From Candidatus Protochlamydia naegleriophila (GTDB lineage: Bacteria; Chlamydiota; Chlamydiia; Chlamydiales; Parachlamydiaceae), in contig NZ_LN879502.1 of the NCBI RefSeq assembly GCF_001499655.1, positions 2,170,001 through 2,234,000 of the forward strand: DNA of 64,000 nucleotides, read 5' to 3'. Below the pieces are notes generated by a model. The model saw nothing but the letters and a program-made list of their open reading frames with translations, had not been told where the DNA came from and ran no database searches. Below are positions 35,367 through 44,747 of the stretch, one piece after another. Each line of letters begins with the position of its first letter. Within the stretch, counting starts at the first letter, position 1. Position numbers and translations under genes: made by a program.

Positions 35367-35747
35367 TTATTGAGCCAGCTGAGCTGTTCTATAATAGGAA
35401 AAATCTTTGCATTTCGTGTACGATTCGATGCCAATCAAAACAGCGCTAACAATGACTCCAATTTGCCCAATTAAACCCCAGCGGTATAAGAGTCCCATTG
35501 TAGTCAAACTGAAGGTGATATTGGTCATCGCATAAATCTTGGCCGATCGCCTCCCTCCATCACCAAGCAAGCCGTTCGCGATGCCATAAATGGCAATCTC
35601 GGCTAATTGATGTACTGCCAATGCCAGGCCAAATACTCCGGGAGAAGCAGCTTTCGTACAGCGTCCAATTGTATAACCCACTCCAAATCCCATAAATGGC
35701 TGAATGAATAATCCAAAAACAGAAGGTCCAGAAAATGAATGGGCCAT
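35367..35747 (-). CDS. Small membrane protein of unknown function
   Basis: 126-aa hydrophobic protein with about four membrane spans rich in Gly (FIQPFMGFGVGYTIG, GVFGLALAVHQLAEIAIYGI, ITFSLTTMGLLYRWG, IGVIVSAVLIGIE). The start ATG follows AAGGATTACT. It is convergent with comM and ends five bases after it. Family not recognised. Confidence 0.68.
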   Translation of the reverse strand: MAHSFSGPSVFGLFIQPFMGFGVGYTIGRCTKAASPGVFGLALAVHQLAEIAIYGIANGLLGDGGRRSAKIYAMTNITFSLTTMGLLYRWGLIGQIGVIVSAVLIGIESYTKCKDFSYYRTAQLAQ

Positions 35748-35920
35748 AGTAATCCTTGCATTCCAAAAATAAACGGAAGAGTTAATTTTATTTTAGATAT
35801 TGTTTGAAGTCAAACTAAAACCCATCAAAATCCCATTCAATAAAAGAAAACATCAGAATTAATTTAGAAGAAAAAAGAATGAGAAGTCTGCCAGGAAAGA
35901 ATCTGCGAATGTTATCAATA

Positions 35921-35948
35921 GGATAGCAAAAAGAGCTTTTTGCTATCC
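35921..35948 (-). terminator. Perfect 13-bp hairpin
   Basis: GGATAGCAAAAAG (35921-35933) pairs with CTTTTTGCTATCC (35936-35948). It follows the stop of the coiled-coil gene at 35982 on the minus strand; T-rich on both strands, so it may work in both directions. Confidence 0.72.
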
Positions 35949-35981
35949 TTGCTAACCTGAACTTTGCAAGTTTTATATCGC

Positions 35982-36581
35982 CTAGTTGATTGAAAGTTTC
36001 AAGGCTTCCAAAAGCTCAGTCTTTTCTGCAATCTCTCTATCAGCCTTTTGAAGAAAATCTTTTTCCACCTGGCTCAATGCAGTAGGGTCATATTTATTTC
36101 TTAACTCTTTTAGTTTAGCCAGGTCTGACTCTACTTGCTCGATTTGAGTTTGCTTTAGATTCCGAATGAGTATTCCTCCAGCCAAATCATGCACGCGCTG
36201 TATTCCAAAAAGTAATGTGATCGTTTTCAGGTCATTTGAAGCCACTTGAATAAAATCTTCCGAGAGCCTTTTAACAGTGTGATTTAAAAGGTTTTTCTCA
36301 ATCGTGGAAGCTTGTTGAATGAGGGAAAGCGTCATTGAGTTTGAGGCTTTTCGATCTTGATCTTGAACAATCAGATACGTGGTCTCTGCTAAAGACAACG
36401 TTTTAGATGACATCATTTCCAGCACAGGTCTTAACTGCGAAGCAGTAATAATTTTTTTAGAAATCTCAGTAATAAGCATGTTGAATTCATCAAGCTCGAC
36501 TGGGAGTGGCGCTTCAAGAGAATCGCTCCATGAAAAATCCTCAATTGCCTGCTTGTAATCAACATTAACAGTGAAATTCAT
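35982..36581 (-). CDS. Unknown helical protein
   Basis: 199-aa soluble protein with a good ribosome binding site (AAGGGATGATTT). It is almost entirely helical, with a C-terminal coiled coil (LKQTQIEQVESDLAKLKELR, then FLQKADREIAEKTELLEALK). No signal peptide, catalytic motif or known domain. Its length and lack of cysteine motifs would suit a secretion chaperone or an effector, but that is speculation. It stands alone downstream of rmuC on the same strand with a 141-base gap. Confidence 0.6.
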   Translation of the reverse strand: MNFTVNVDYKQAIEDFSWSDSLEAPLPVELDEFNMLITEISKKIITASQLRPVLEMMSSKTLSLAETTYLIVQDQDRKASNSMTLSLIQQASTIEKNLLNHTVKRLSEDFIQVASNDLKTITLLFGIQRVHDLAGGILIRNLKQTQIEQVESDLAKLKELRNKYDPTALSQVEKDFLQKADREIAEKTELLEALKLSIN

Positions 36582-36722
36582 AAATCATCCCTTTATTAGT
36601 TAGTATTCGAATTAAAATTATAAATAAAAATAAGATTAAAATCGATTTAATAAAAATTAAAACTCAAAATTACAATCCAGAAAAGTCTTTTAACAAGGAA
36701 GAACGAGAAGCTTGCCTGTAGT

Positions 36723-38192
36723 TTAATTTAAAGTTTTTGTTAGCTGCCTTTCTTTTTGTCCAGAGCGCGCCATTGTTTCGATTGTGTCCAAAATAGGAAT
36801 TTCATCGCTTGAGGAAGCGCCCAATTCCTTAAATTTGCGTGCTGTTGGAAGGACCCGGTTTTCGAATGAGCCGACCGTTTTATTATAGGCTTCGACAGTT
36901 CGTTCAAGCCCTCGCCTCACCTCTTCAAAGTGTTCGGCTAAGATCCGGATACGATCGTGAAGAGTTTTGCCAAGTTCGCTAATTTTCTGTGCATTTTCGG
37001 CAATCAATTCTTGGCGCCATCCGTAAGCCACGGCACGCAGAAGAGCAATCAATGTTGTAGGGGTTGCCAGGATTATTTTCTGTTCGACACCCCATTCGAT
37101 CAATTCAGGATCTTGTTCCAGGGCGGCGCTGAAGAATGTTTCGCCCGGAAGAAAGAGCACAACAAATTCAGGAGCAGGCTGAAATTGGTCCCAATAAGAT
37201 TTTGCTGCCAGCTGGTTAATGTGAGTACGGATGTGGCGAGCGTGATCTTTTAACTTGGCAATCCGGCCAGTCTCGTCCGGCCATTCCAGGGATTCCAAAT
37301 AAGCGTGCAGAGGAGCTTTGGAATCGACCACGATTTGCTTAGAATTCGGTAGTTTGATGAGCAGATCGGGGCGTAGGCGCCTTTCATCAACGGTCACAGA
37401 TTCTTGCTGGACAAAATCGCAATGCTCAACCATGCCAGCCATTTCAACAACGCGCTTGAGCTGGATCTCACCCCATCTACCGCGCACATGAGGTGCCCGC
37501 AAGGCTTTGACAAGGTTAGAGGTTTCTAATTGCAGTTGGGTTTGGGATTTAGCCAACGCATGCACCTGCTCGCTCAAGCTCGTATAAGCAGTCAAACGAG
37601 CTTTTTCCAATTCGTTAATTTTCACGTCAACGGCTTGTAAAGTCGTTTGAACAGGTTTAACCAACTCGTCAATCGCTTTTTGCCGCATTTGAAGATCATG
37701 CTTTGCCCCTTCTTGCAGCTTTTCGAATTTGAGAGAGGCAACATCTAAAAACGATTGAATATTATTTTTTAGTGCATCTACCGACAAGGCTTTAAAAGAC
37801 TCTGTTAGACGCTCTTGGGCCTGCTGCTGGAAAAGCAATTTTTCCTGTTCATGCTCAGACTGTTTTTTAAGGCAGGCTTCTTTTTCAGCAAGTTGACTTT
37901 TTAAAAGGGAATTCTCTGCAAACATTTTATCTTCGGACAAACGCAATTCTTTCACGTCAGATTCTAAGACAGGAAGGCGCGTATTTTTCTCTTCAGCAAT
38001 GGCCCGTCTTTCACATTCACGCATCCAATCGGTTTGAATGGCAGCCTTCTCGGCCGATAAATTTTGCTTCTCCTCTTCCAAACGACGCATCTTTGCCAAA
38101 GCCCATACAAAAAAAACACCCATCCCCCCTAGTGTTATCCCGAGGAGTGGAAGGAGAATATTTGCCGTCATTAGAGAATAAAAAGTATCCAT
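36723..38192 (-). CDS. rmuC: DNA recombination protein RmuC
   Basis: 489-aa protein of the RmuC family, which limits DNA inversions at short repeats. An N-terminal membrane anchor ([20 protein letters not shown]) leads into a long coiled coil (about 45-210), then the nuclease-like core: [42 protein letters not shown] with the PD-(D/E)xK-like acids, and [37 protein letters not shown]-type sequence, here [20 protein letters not shown], is a family hallmark. The ATG at 38192 is chosen over a GTG four codons upstream. Confidence 0.92.
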   Translation of the reverse strand: MDTFYSLMTANILLPLLGITLGGMGVFFVWALAKMRRLEEEKQNLSAEKAAIQTDWMRECERRAIAEEKNTRLPVLESDVKELRLSEDKMFAENSLLKSQLAEKEACLKKQSEHEQEKLLFQQQAQERLTESFKALSVDALKNNIQSFLDVASLKFEKLQEGAKHDLQMRQKAIDELVKPVQTTLQAVDVKINELEKARLTAYTSLSEQVHALAKSQTQLQLETSNLVKALRAPHVRGRWGEIQLKRVVEMAGMVEHCDFVQQESVTVDERRLRPDLLIKLPNSKQIVVDSKAPLHAYLESLEWPDETGRIAKLKDHARHIRTHINQLAAKSYWDQFQPAPEFVVLFLPGETFFSAALEQDPELIEWGVEQKIILATPTTLIALLRAVAYGWRQELIAENAQKISELGKTLHDRIRILAEHFEEVRRGLERTVEAYNKTVGSFENRVLPTARKFKELGASSSDEIPILDTIETMARSGQKERQLTKTLN

Positions 38193-38561
38193 ACTCGCCG
38201 CCACATCAGTGATTGCAAGGTTTTGCTCAATGAAGAAGAGAGCGCACCTTTTGATTTAAAAAAATTGTTAATATCTTCTTGATGGTTGCCGTCTATCATG
38301 ATCTAATTCGCTCTATTCTGAAAAGAGAAAAATTATGCCTAATTTTTCCTTAAGCCCCTCTAAATCTTACTTATATCTTTATGGACTCACTAACCTCTGT
38401 CCAACTAAGCACCATGATTGCTAGATTTTTGCAATAAGCCCATGAATTTAAATAGCAGAGGCGCTGTTTCGGCTGGGAGCAGTTACAAAGAAAGAGTCTA
38501 TTTGCATAAATTCGCCTAGGTCATTAAACTAAGAGACGTTTCTAAATATAGATTGGGTTTT
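38193..38561. other. Divergent intergenic region between rmuC and dnaX
   Basis: About 370 bases without a convincing gene. A 29-codon frame from 38336 has a weak ribosome binding site (AAAAGAGAAAAATT) but nothing else. Many bacteria carry the SRP RNA gene next to dnaX; I looked for its GGAAGGAAGCAGCC-type core here and in the gap after dnaX and found none. Confidence 0.4.
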
Positions 38562-40259
38562 ATGTCTGATTATCAAGTCATTGCACGCAAATTCCGTCCC
38601 CAAACATTTAAAGAAGTCATGGGGCAAGAAGCCATTGTCACGACTTTAAAAAATGCCATTAAATTTAAACGTTTGGCGCAAGCCTATCTTTTTTGCGGAT
38701 CGCGCGGGACAGGCAAGACGACATTGGCACGCATTTTTGCAAAAGCCATCAATTGCCAGCAGCCAACTGAAGACTTTGAACCCTGCAATCAATGTTCTTC
38801 CTGCAGAGAAATTACGAGCGGATCATGTTTAGATGTTTTAGAAATAGATGGAGCCTCGCATCGAGGGATTGAAGATATCAGACAAATCAATGAAACGGTT
38901 GGCTATGCTGCAGCGTCCGGGCATTATAAAGTCTACATCATTGACGAAGTTCACATGCTGACCAAAGAAGCCTTCAACGCCTTATTGAAAACTCTGGAAG
39001 AGCCTCCCCCTAAAGTTAAGTTTTTCTTTGCCACCACAGAAGCACACAAAGTTCTTCCTACCATCTTATCCCGCTGCCAACGTTTTAATTTGAACCGCAT
39101 TCCTCTGTCTCACATTGTAGCGAAATTGCGCCGCATTTCCGAACAATTAGGAGCGGATGTAGAGGAAGAAGCTTTACAGCTTCTTGGACAGCGGGCAGAG
39201 GGCGGGCTAAGAGATGCCGAGTCGCTATTTGACCAAATCCTGGCCTTTTCAGAAGGAAAAATCACCACTGACACCGTCCAATCTATACTAGGCTTGATGC
39301 CAAGGGAAGCTTATTTTGAATTGGATCAGGCTGGTAAAGAAGCCGATTTTGGCAAAGCCTTTGAAATTGCCCACCGCATTTTTGCCGAAGGCAAAGACCT
39401 CTCTCATTTCATTGAAGGCCTAGTCGATCACTTTCGCCATATTTTGCTGATTCAACTCTCCGGAAAAAATTCCCCTCTTCTCTCATTATCACCCAAAGAA
39501 AAAGAGCTTTACGAAGCGGCTGCTCGCCTTTACACGCAGGAGCAATGCTTAGATTTAATTGATTATCTGATCGAGTCGACTCAGCAAATCCGCTTTGCCC
39601 AGTCTGGTAAAATTGCATTGGAAGCCATTTTACTTCATATCATGCGCAGCCATTTTCGCTTGCCTATCGAAGTTTTAGTGCGCCGTTTGAGCGAATTGGA
39701 GCACGCCATTGGCGAACAAGTAGCATCTTCACCATCGCCCCATTCATCGAAAACCATTCTGCCACATGCGGCCTCAACACCTCCTCCTTCCACTTCTCAT
39801 TCACAGCCAACACCGCCTCACCCCATCCCTCCCTCTCCACCTAAAACTCTGTTACAATCCCCCTCTCCACCACCCATTGTTGCCGTGCCTTTGCCACAAG
39901 CGCAGGCCCTTCCGTCTGCTCCTGTTGCCGCACCTAAGCATCCCCAGCCGCCCCCTGCACCTGTACAGCAGGTTTTGGCACCTTCCCTCTTTGAATCATT
40001 TGTCAGTGAAGATCCTACTCCCTCTCGTGCAGATTTAGGATTGCCTCCCCAAAGACCTGTTGAACCGCCTAAGCGTGTAGCTCCTGCCCCAGCGCCTCCA
40101 AAGCCAGTAGCTGTTGCACCGCCTGCACCAATGCCGCCACCGGCGCCAGCCACCGTCTTTGGAACAGGCATTGACAAAAAGACGCCCATGCATCGATACG
40201 ACACCCTCTTTCAATTTGCTGCAATTGAATTAGATGGAAGGTTGCAAAGAAATGCCTGA
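38562..40259 (+). CDS. dnaX: DNA polymerase III subunit gamma/tau
   Basis: Clamp-loader ATPase. Of 565 aa, residues 1-365 are the AAA+ module: Walker A GSRGTGKT at 46-53, a zinc-binding group in CQQPTEDFEPCNQCSSC, DEVHMLTKEA, and the sensor segment LPTILSRCQRF. From about 395 to 545 the protein is a Pro/Ala/Ser-rich linker (repeated PPAP-type sequence), and it ends with a short conserved tail HRYDTLFQFAAIELDGRL. No slippery frameshift signal for a shorter product is evident in the AAA+ part. The start is ATG 38562. ybaB follows, a gene pair common in bacteria and also recalled in C. trachomatis (CT334/CT335). Confidence 0.97.
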   Translation: MSDYQVIARKFRPQTFKEVMGQEAIVTTLKNAIKFKRLAQAYLFCGSRGTGKTTLARIFAKAINCQQPTEDFEPCNQCSSCREITSGSCLDVLEIDGASHRGIEDIRQINETVGYAAASGHYKVYIIDEVHMLTKEAFNALLKTLEEPPPKVKFFFATTEAHKVLPTILSRCQRFNLNRIPLSHIVAKLRRISEQLGADVEEEALQLLGQRAEGGLRDAESLFDQILAFSEGKITTDTVQSILGLMPREAYFELDQAGKEADFGKAFEIAHRIFAEGKDLSHFIEGLVDHFRHILLIQLSGKNSPLLSLSPKEKELYEAAARLYTQEQCLDLIDYLIESTQQIRFAQSGKIALEAILLHIMRSHFRLPIEVLVRRLSELEHAIGEQVASSPSPHSSKTILPHAASTPPPSTSHSQPTPPHPIPPSPPKTLLQSPSPPPIVAVPLPQAQALPSAPVAAPKHPQPPPAPVQQVLAPSLFESFVSEDPTPSRADLGLPPQRPVEPPKRVAPAPAPPKPVAVAPPAPMPPPAPATVFGTGIDKKTPMHRYDTLFQFAAIELDGRLQRNA

Positions 40260-40286
40260 GAGTTTGCCATCATTTCATGACTTCTC

Positions 40287-40316
40287 TTGACAGCTAGACT
40301 TCATTCTCCGCATAAT
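40287..40316 (+). promoter_or_regulatory. Candidate housekeeping promoter of ybaB
   Basis: TTGACA (40287-40292), 18-bp spacer, CATAAT (40311-40316). Transcription would start near 40323, giving a leader of about 97 bases with a small GC hairpin around a TTCG loop (near 40361-40377). It would allow ybaB to be expressed apart from dnaX. Confidence 0.55.
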
Positions 40317-40419
40317 TGCGCTGATTGCAAAAAATGAAATTGTTTGAAGACTTAAGACCGGGGGCTTCGGCCTGCAGAGCGGCTAATACTTAGGTTATGA
40401 ACTACAAGGAGATAAAAGA

Positions 40420-40716
40420 ATGGGAACAGGTTTTTCCAAAAAAAAGAAAGAAGCTCGCTTAATTCAGCAACAAATTAGCCGAGTGCAAACAGAGCTGCAC
40501 AATTTAGAGGTCGTAGGAGCTGCTGGCAGCGGTTTAGTGACAGTGACTTTGACTGGCGATGGCGAAATGAAGCAAATCAAAATTAAGCCCGAATGCGTTG
40601 ACGTTGAAGATTTAGAAGGTTTAGAGATTTTAATTCGCGCTGCACATGAAGATGCGCATAAGCGTCTGAGAGAGCAAAGCCCTCCCCTTCCTGGATTGCC
40701 GGGTTTCTTTGCATAA
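40420..40716 (+). CDS. ybaB: YbaB/EbfC nucleoid-associated protein
   Basis: 98-aa DNA-binding protein of the YbaB family. The layout is standard: N-terminal helix with basic residues (SKKKKEARLIQQQISRVQ), strands AAGSGLVTVTLTGDGEMKQI and a C-terminal helix LIRAAHEDAHKRLRE, ending in a Gly/Pro-rich tail PPLPGLPGFFA. The start follows AAGGAGATAAAAGA. It is the second gene of the dnaX-ybaB pair and probably has its own promoter. A terminator hairpin follows. Confidence 0.95.
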   Translation: MGTGFSKKKKEARLIQQQISRVQTELHNLEVVGAAGSGLVTVTLTGDGEMKQIKIKPECVDVEDLEGLEILIRAAHEDAHKRLREQSPPLPGLPGFFA

Positions 40717-40739
40717 GTCACTCAAATGAGTCATCTAAA

Positions 40740-40767
40740 CATGAGGGCCTTATAAAGGGCCTTCATG
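40740..40767 (+). terminator. Hairpin after ybaB, shared with ptsI
   Basis: CATGAGGGCCTT (40740-40751) pairs with the bases at 40755-40767 with one bulge and a 3-base loop. It lies between the convergent ybaB and ptsI stops. Confidence 0.7.
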
Positions 40768-40812
40768 CTTAAAACCAGACTTCTACCTCGGCATCCCACT
40801 CAGGCCTACACC

Positions 40813-42582
40813 TTAAGCATCATTACTCTTCACGTTATAGAAAAGGTCGTGAGGAACATTTTTCTGATATTCATGCGTCAATAATTCTAATACCTCATGC
40901 GCCGTCGTCAAACTAAGAGCCTTATCAGCCAAATGGACGGCATCTACAATACTTGTGCTGCGTATAGCATTCTTAATGACAGGTAAATACCTTGGAGCGA
41001 CAGAGAGTTCTTGGATCCCAAGGCCGAGCAATAATGGAGTAAAGCGAGGGTCAGAAGCGATTTCTCCGCATACAGACACCGGAACATGGGCTTTATTCGC
41101 TTCCGTCGTGATTAACTTAATTAAACGGATAACGCTTGGATCAGTTGGCTCATTAAATTCATTCACGGTATGATCTCTTCGATCGATGGCCAAAGCATAC
41201 TGCACCAAATCATTGGTTCCAATCGATAAAAAATCGCATTCTTTCACAAAGTGATCGACGATTAAAGCAGCCGACGGCACTTCAATCATGCAGCCAACGC
41301 GAATGGCATGCCCAATCTGCAGCTCTTCACACACTTCATGAAGCATTTTTTTAGCTTCCTTTAACTCAGATAAAGTTGCTATCATAGGAAATAAAATGCT
41401 GACCTGGCCAAGGCAGCTTACGCGTGCAATCGCCCTTAGCTGAGATTTGAGCAATGTCTTTTCTTTTAATAGAAAACGAGTTGCGCGGCACCCTAAGAAA
41501 GGATTTCTTTCAACAGAAAACGAGTGATGTAAAGAAGCCTTATCCCCTCCCAAATCGAATGTGCGGATAACAACTGGCAAGCCGTTCATTTGCTCAATAA
41601 TGTTGCGATAAATGTGAAACTGCTCTTCTTCCGATGGAATCTCATTTTGGGGAAGGAAAATATATTCCGATCTGAATAAACCAATTCCTCTTCCACCTAA
41701 CTGATGTAACAAATCAATCTCATGAGCTACCTCCAAGTTCGCATGCAGGCGGACTTCATAACCATCATACGTTTGGGCAGGCCAATTGATAACCTCTTCA
41801 AATGCCTTAACCTGGCAACTCATTTTCAGCTTCAGCAACTCGTACTTGTACAGCGTCGCTTCAGTTGGATTCAGAATGATTTGTCCTGTCCGGCCATCCA
41901 CTATCATCGTGCGATTGGCATTTTCCCTTATAACATCGAGGCTAATATTAGAAATATACGGAATCCCCTTCGCTTTAGCAACAATGGCTGCGTGCGAAGT
42001 GACTCCTCCATTTTCAGTCAGAAAAGCTCCTACATAGCAAGCTTGAGCGCCTGCAGCATCAGAAGCCGTCAACTCCTGGGCGCACACAATGGAATTGGCT
42101 GGAACATCGCACAAAGAAAAATTACCGCTTTCAGACAGATAAGAAAAAATGCGCTGAGAAACATCTTCTACATCTTTAAAGCGTTCAACAAAAAAAGAAT
42201 CTTTTAAAGACAAAAAACGCTCTTGGAGTTTAGCCAGAGACTGTTGAAAAATAAATTCAGCATTTTTTTGAGTGTGCCGGATGTCCTGCTCAATTTCATT
42301 TGTCATTAAAGGATCATCCAGCATTTCAAGCTGCGCTTCTAAAATCATAATCCCGTCTAGAGCCGACTCAGACTCCAGCTGCTTTTGCAAGCGCTTGATG
42401 TCTTGTTTGCTCCGCGATAGTGCAATGCGGTAGCGTTCGACTTCACGTTCAGTATCGGCGGCCGATATAAGCCTTTCAGAAATGACAAACTCATCTCGGT
42501 TAAGAAAAAACGGTTTTCCAATAGCAATGCCGCGACAAATAGGACACCCCGTCAGAATTACCTCTTCTGGATCGACGTGCAT
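40813..42582 (-). CDS. ptsI: PTS enzyme I
   Basis: Phosphoenolpyruvate-protein phosphotransferase, 589 aa. The phosphorylated His197 is in NGGVTSHAAIVAKAKG; the PEP-binding barrel has LFRSEYIFL, VVIRTFDLGGDKA, and SIGTNDLVQYALAIDRRD; VSVCGEIASDP carries the C-terminal Cys region. It starts three bases after the ptsH stop, using a site (GGAGAGTAAAAA) that overlaps the end of ptsH, so the two are coupled. No sugar-specific EII gene lies in the window. In chlamydiae ptsH-ptsI act in a regulatory phosphorelay with HPr kinase and PtsN-type proteins. Confidence 0.97.
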   Translation of the reverse strand: MHVDPEEVILTGCPICRGIAIGKPFFLNRDEFVISERLISAADTEREVERYRIALSRSKQDIKRLQKQLESESALDGIMILEAQLEMLDDPLMTNEIEQDIRHTQKNAEFIFQQSLAKLQERFLSLKDSFFVERFKDVEDVSQRIFSYLSESGNFSLCDVPANSIVCAQELTASDAAGAQACYVGAFLTENGGVTSHAAIVAKAKGIPYISNISLDVIRENANRTMIVDGRTGQIILNPTEATLYKYELLKLKMSCQVKAFEEVINWPAQTYDGYEVRLHANLEVAHEIDLLHQLGGRGIGLFRSEYIFLPQNEIPSEEEQFHIYRNIIEQMNGLPVVIRTFDLGGDKASLHHSFSVERNPFLGCRATRFLLKEKTLLKSQLRAIARVSCLGQVSILFPMIATLSELKEAKKMLHEVCEELQIGHAIRVGCMIEVPSAALIVDHFVKECDFLSIGTNDLVQYALAIDRRDHTVNEFNEPTDPSVIRLIKLITTEANKAHVPVSVCGEIASDPRFTPLLLGLGIQELSVAPRYLPVIKNAIRSTSIVDAVHLADKALSLTTAHEVLELLTHEYQKNVPHDLFYNVKSNDA

Positions 42583-42585
42583 TTT

Positions 42586-42852
42586 TTACTCTCCGAATTG
42601 ATTTTCAAAGGCCTCGAGCAGTTTAGACATGACCATATCGGCATCCTCACCTTCTACATCAATGGTAATCTTAGAATTCCTTCTGGCGGCCAGCATGAGA
42701 ATGCTCAAAATACTTTTAGCATTAATAGTCTCTTGCTTATGCGTAAAGTAAACATCGCTCTTACAATTTTGCAATAATTTGACAATTGTGGTTGCAGGCC
42801 TTGTGTGAAGACCCATTCGATTCTTTACTTGAACTTTGCAGACCATTTTCAC
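42586..42852 (-). CDS. ptsH: HPr phosphocarrier protein
   Basis: 88 aa. His16 in MGLHTRPAT is the site phosphorylated by enzyme I; Ser47 in NAKSILSILML is the equivalent of the Ser46 target of HPr kinase. Both sites are intact, so both kinds of regulation are possible. It is the first gene of the ptsH-ptsI unit, 107 bases downstream of hprK on the same strand; all three may be one transcript. Confidence 0.97.
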   Translation of the reverse strand: MKMVCKVQVKNRMGLHTRPATTIVKLLQNCKSDVYFTHKQETINAKSILSILMLAARRNSKITIDVEGEDADMVMSKLLEAFENQFGE

Positions 42853-42959
42853 AACGCCTATCCTCGATGAATTTTGAACTTATATACAAAAACTTCTGAA
42901 AAAAGGCTGTGAACTTATTCAGAATCCTATTTTCCAGATCTTTTGCAGATATTGTTATG

Positions 42960-43907
42960 TTAGGGCAGCACTCTATTTCTCACTCTCGATGTTGTCAATT
43001 CCAATACTTTAGCACTAAATTCCTGAGCCGAATTGTATCCCATGTCCTTCAAACGATGATTCAATGCAATCGTTTCCAGTAAAAGGACGACATCGCGGCC
43101 GGGTTTAACAGGCAGGAGCAGATAAGGAAGTTTAACATCTAAAATCGTCGTAAACTTTTCTTCCAAACCAATGCGATCATAAAAATGTTCATCCCGCCAC
43201 ACCTCTAATCGAACGACAATATCAATACTTTTCTGATTGCGGACACAGACAGCTCCGTAGAGATTAGCCACATTAATAATTCCAATCCCTCGAATTTCCA
43301 TGTGATGGCGAGTCAAAGCGGCTCCAGAGCCTTCTAAATAAGCCCCTTCTTTCTTCTTCACCTTGACAATGTCGTCAGAAATTAAACGATGCCCCCTTTC
43401 AACGAGTCCTAAAGCCGCTTCACTTTTTCCAACAGCCGAGTCCCCTTGAATTAGTACACCAACGCCAAAAACTTCCACTAATGTTCCGTGGCAGCTGACA
43501 CTCGGAGCAAACTCTTCTGTCAATAACAGTGTCAGCTTACTCAGAAGATTCATTGTGGATAAATTAGTGCGAAAGAGCGGCACGCCTAATTTTTCACAAA
43601 TCGTGCGTAGCTCCCTTGGAGGGCGGTAACGTCTGGCTACAATGACAGCTGGTGTCTTCGCCGTTAAAATAGCGCGTAAACGCTCAATGCGGATTTGGGG
43701 AGCTAAATCGCGGATATACTCGATTTCAACCTTCCCAAAAATCAAAATGCGTTTTTCAGCATGATTTTTTAGATAACCGCAAAGGCTCAATCCGGGGCGA
43801 TGAGCCTCAGGAACCTTGATGCGTCTATCCATTCCTTTTTTGCCAGCAGTTAACTCTAAACTTAAGCGCTTAGCATGTCTTTCGTATAAATCTTTAACCA
43901 GATACAT
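42960..43907 (-). CDS. hprK: HPr kinase/phosphorylase
   Basis: Phosphorylates and dephosphorylates HPr on Ser. The 315-aa protein has the N-terminal domain, the P-loop GDSAVGKS at 155-162, the family signature RHHMEIRGIGIINVANLYG and a C-terminal helix region (KVLELTTSRVRNRVL). Upstream, only 11 bases separate its ATG from where the ancestral stop of the SMI1/KNR4 gene lay (43919-43921) before an IS1-family element landed there, so hprK was probably the second gene of that operon. Its promoter may now be inside or upstream of the IS. The ATG has no strong ribosome binding site. Confidence 0.95.
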   Translation of the reverse strand: MYLVKDLYERHAKRLSLELTAGKKGMDRRIKVPEAHRPGLSLCGYLKNHAEKRILIFGKVEIEYIRDLAPQIRIERLRAILTAKTPAVIVARRYRPPRELRTICEKLGVPLFRTNLSTMNLLSKLTLLLTEEFAPSVSCHGTLVEVFGVGVLIQGDSAVGKSEAALGLVERGHRLISDDIVKVKKKEGAYLEGSGAALTRHHMEIRGIGIINVANLYGAVCVRNQKSIDIVVRLEVWRDEHFYDRIGLEEKFTTILDVKLPYLLLPVKPGRDVVLLLETIALNHRLKDMGYNSAQEFSAKVLELTTSRVRNRVLP

Positions 43908-43942
43908 GTGTGATCAAATCAGTCGATTTTTTCCAAATAAAA

Positions 43943-43965
43943 GGTAGTCCTAAAGATGTAATGCT
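43943..43965. repeat. IS1-family terminal inverted repeat, transposase 3' side
   Basis: Contains the stop codon of the transposase. One mismatch to the other end. Confidence 0.9.
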
Positions 43966-44677
43966 CGCCTTTGATTGTAGTCACAAATAAAATATTTTAG
44001 CATACCTATATGGTTTGCTAGTTTTTTCGAAAAAGAAAGAGTCTTTCTCACCAGTCGAGAGCATCTTTGTCTGAGGGTATTATTAAATCTTTCAATGTAG
44101 CTTGTTTTACCTGATTCTTTTCCAACCGGTCGATGTTGAAGCCATGGAATGGTTTCATAGTAAACAGAGAACTTATCTGTATAAAAGATGGCTTTTTTTT
44201 TAAGTCTTCGGGCAATTTTTCTAATAAGCATTCAGCTGCTTGTCTTGTTCGCTTACCAACATGCATTGCCAAAACCTGCCGAGTTTTGGAATGAAAAACA
44301 AGCCATAACCACTGCTGATTATCTTTTTTTTTAACATAACTCCATTGCTCATCTAACTCAACAAAAGCCACTTCAAGCTCATCAGCACAGGTTACCGTCG
44401 CATTCAGATCACCCGGGAGTTCTTTGATAATTTCATTAATAAATTGCAAAAGCCATGGCATGCTCACATTAAAAATTCGGCAGACCCCCTCAAGAGAAAC
44501 TCGTTCGAGAAGTGCTTGGCGAATCAACGATCTCTTCTCTTCATTAATTATTTTCTGCTGAGGATCAAGGACAAACTGTCGTCCACAAGCAAGGCATTGG
44601 TGATTTTGCTTTCCGTTGTGAATATGACCATTTTTTTTGATCGATGTTGAAGAGCAAGCTGGACATTCTAGAAGCAT
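43950..44677 (-). CDS. IS1-family transposase, needs a -1 frameshift
   Basis: Zero frame from ATG 44677: zinc finger Cys5/Cys8 and Cys28/Cys31, helix-turn-helix region, then VELDEQWSYV with the first catalytic Asp. It continues into unrelated sequence after residue 162. The rest of the catalytic domain, IFYTDKFSVYY (second Asp) and SYIERFNNTLRQRCSRL (Glu), is in the -1 frame. The junction is a nine-A run followed by G (44193-44201 as T on the plus strand), read TTA AAA AAA AAG: the A-AAA-AAG slippery heptamer. A -1 slip there gives a 242-aa protein with complete DDE. In classical IS1 the shift occurs earlier, between InsA and InsB; here it lies inside the catalytic domain. It is either programmed or a homopolymer mutation. 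Confidence 0.85.
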
Positions 44678-44747
44678 TGTTTTCCTGGGTTATAAACCAA
44701 AGACGAAAACCCAAACGACATCAAAAAGTCAAAGGAAATCTTTTCTC

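Noticed and set aside
39818-40204. Gly/Ala-rich open frame opposite the dnaX linker
   Set aside because: A mirror image of the Pro/Ala-rich coding repeat of dnaX; typical of low-complexity GC-rich sequence.
38205-40419. SRP RNA gene next to dnaX
   Set aside because: Checked both gaps around dnaX for the GGAAGGAAGCAGCC-type core and a long hairpin; neither is present.
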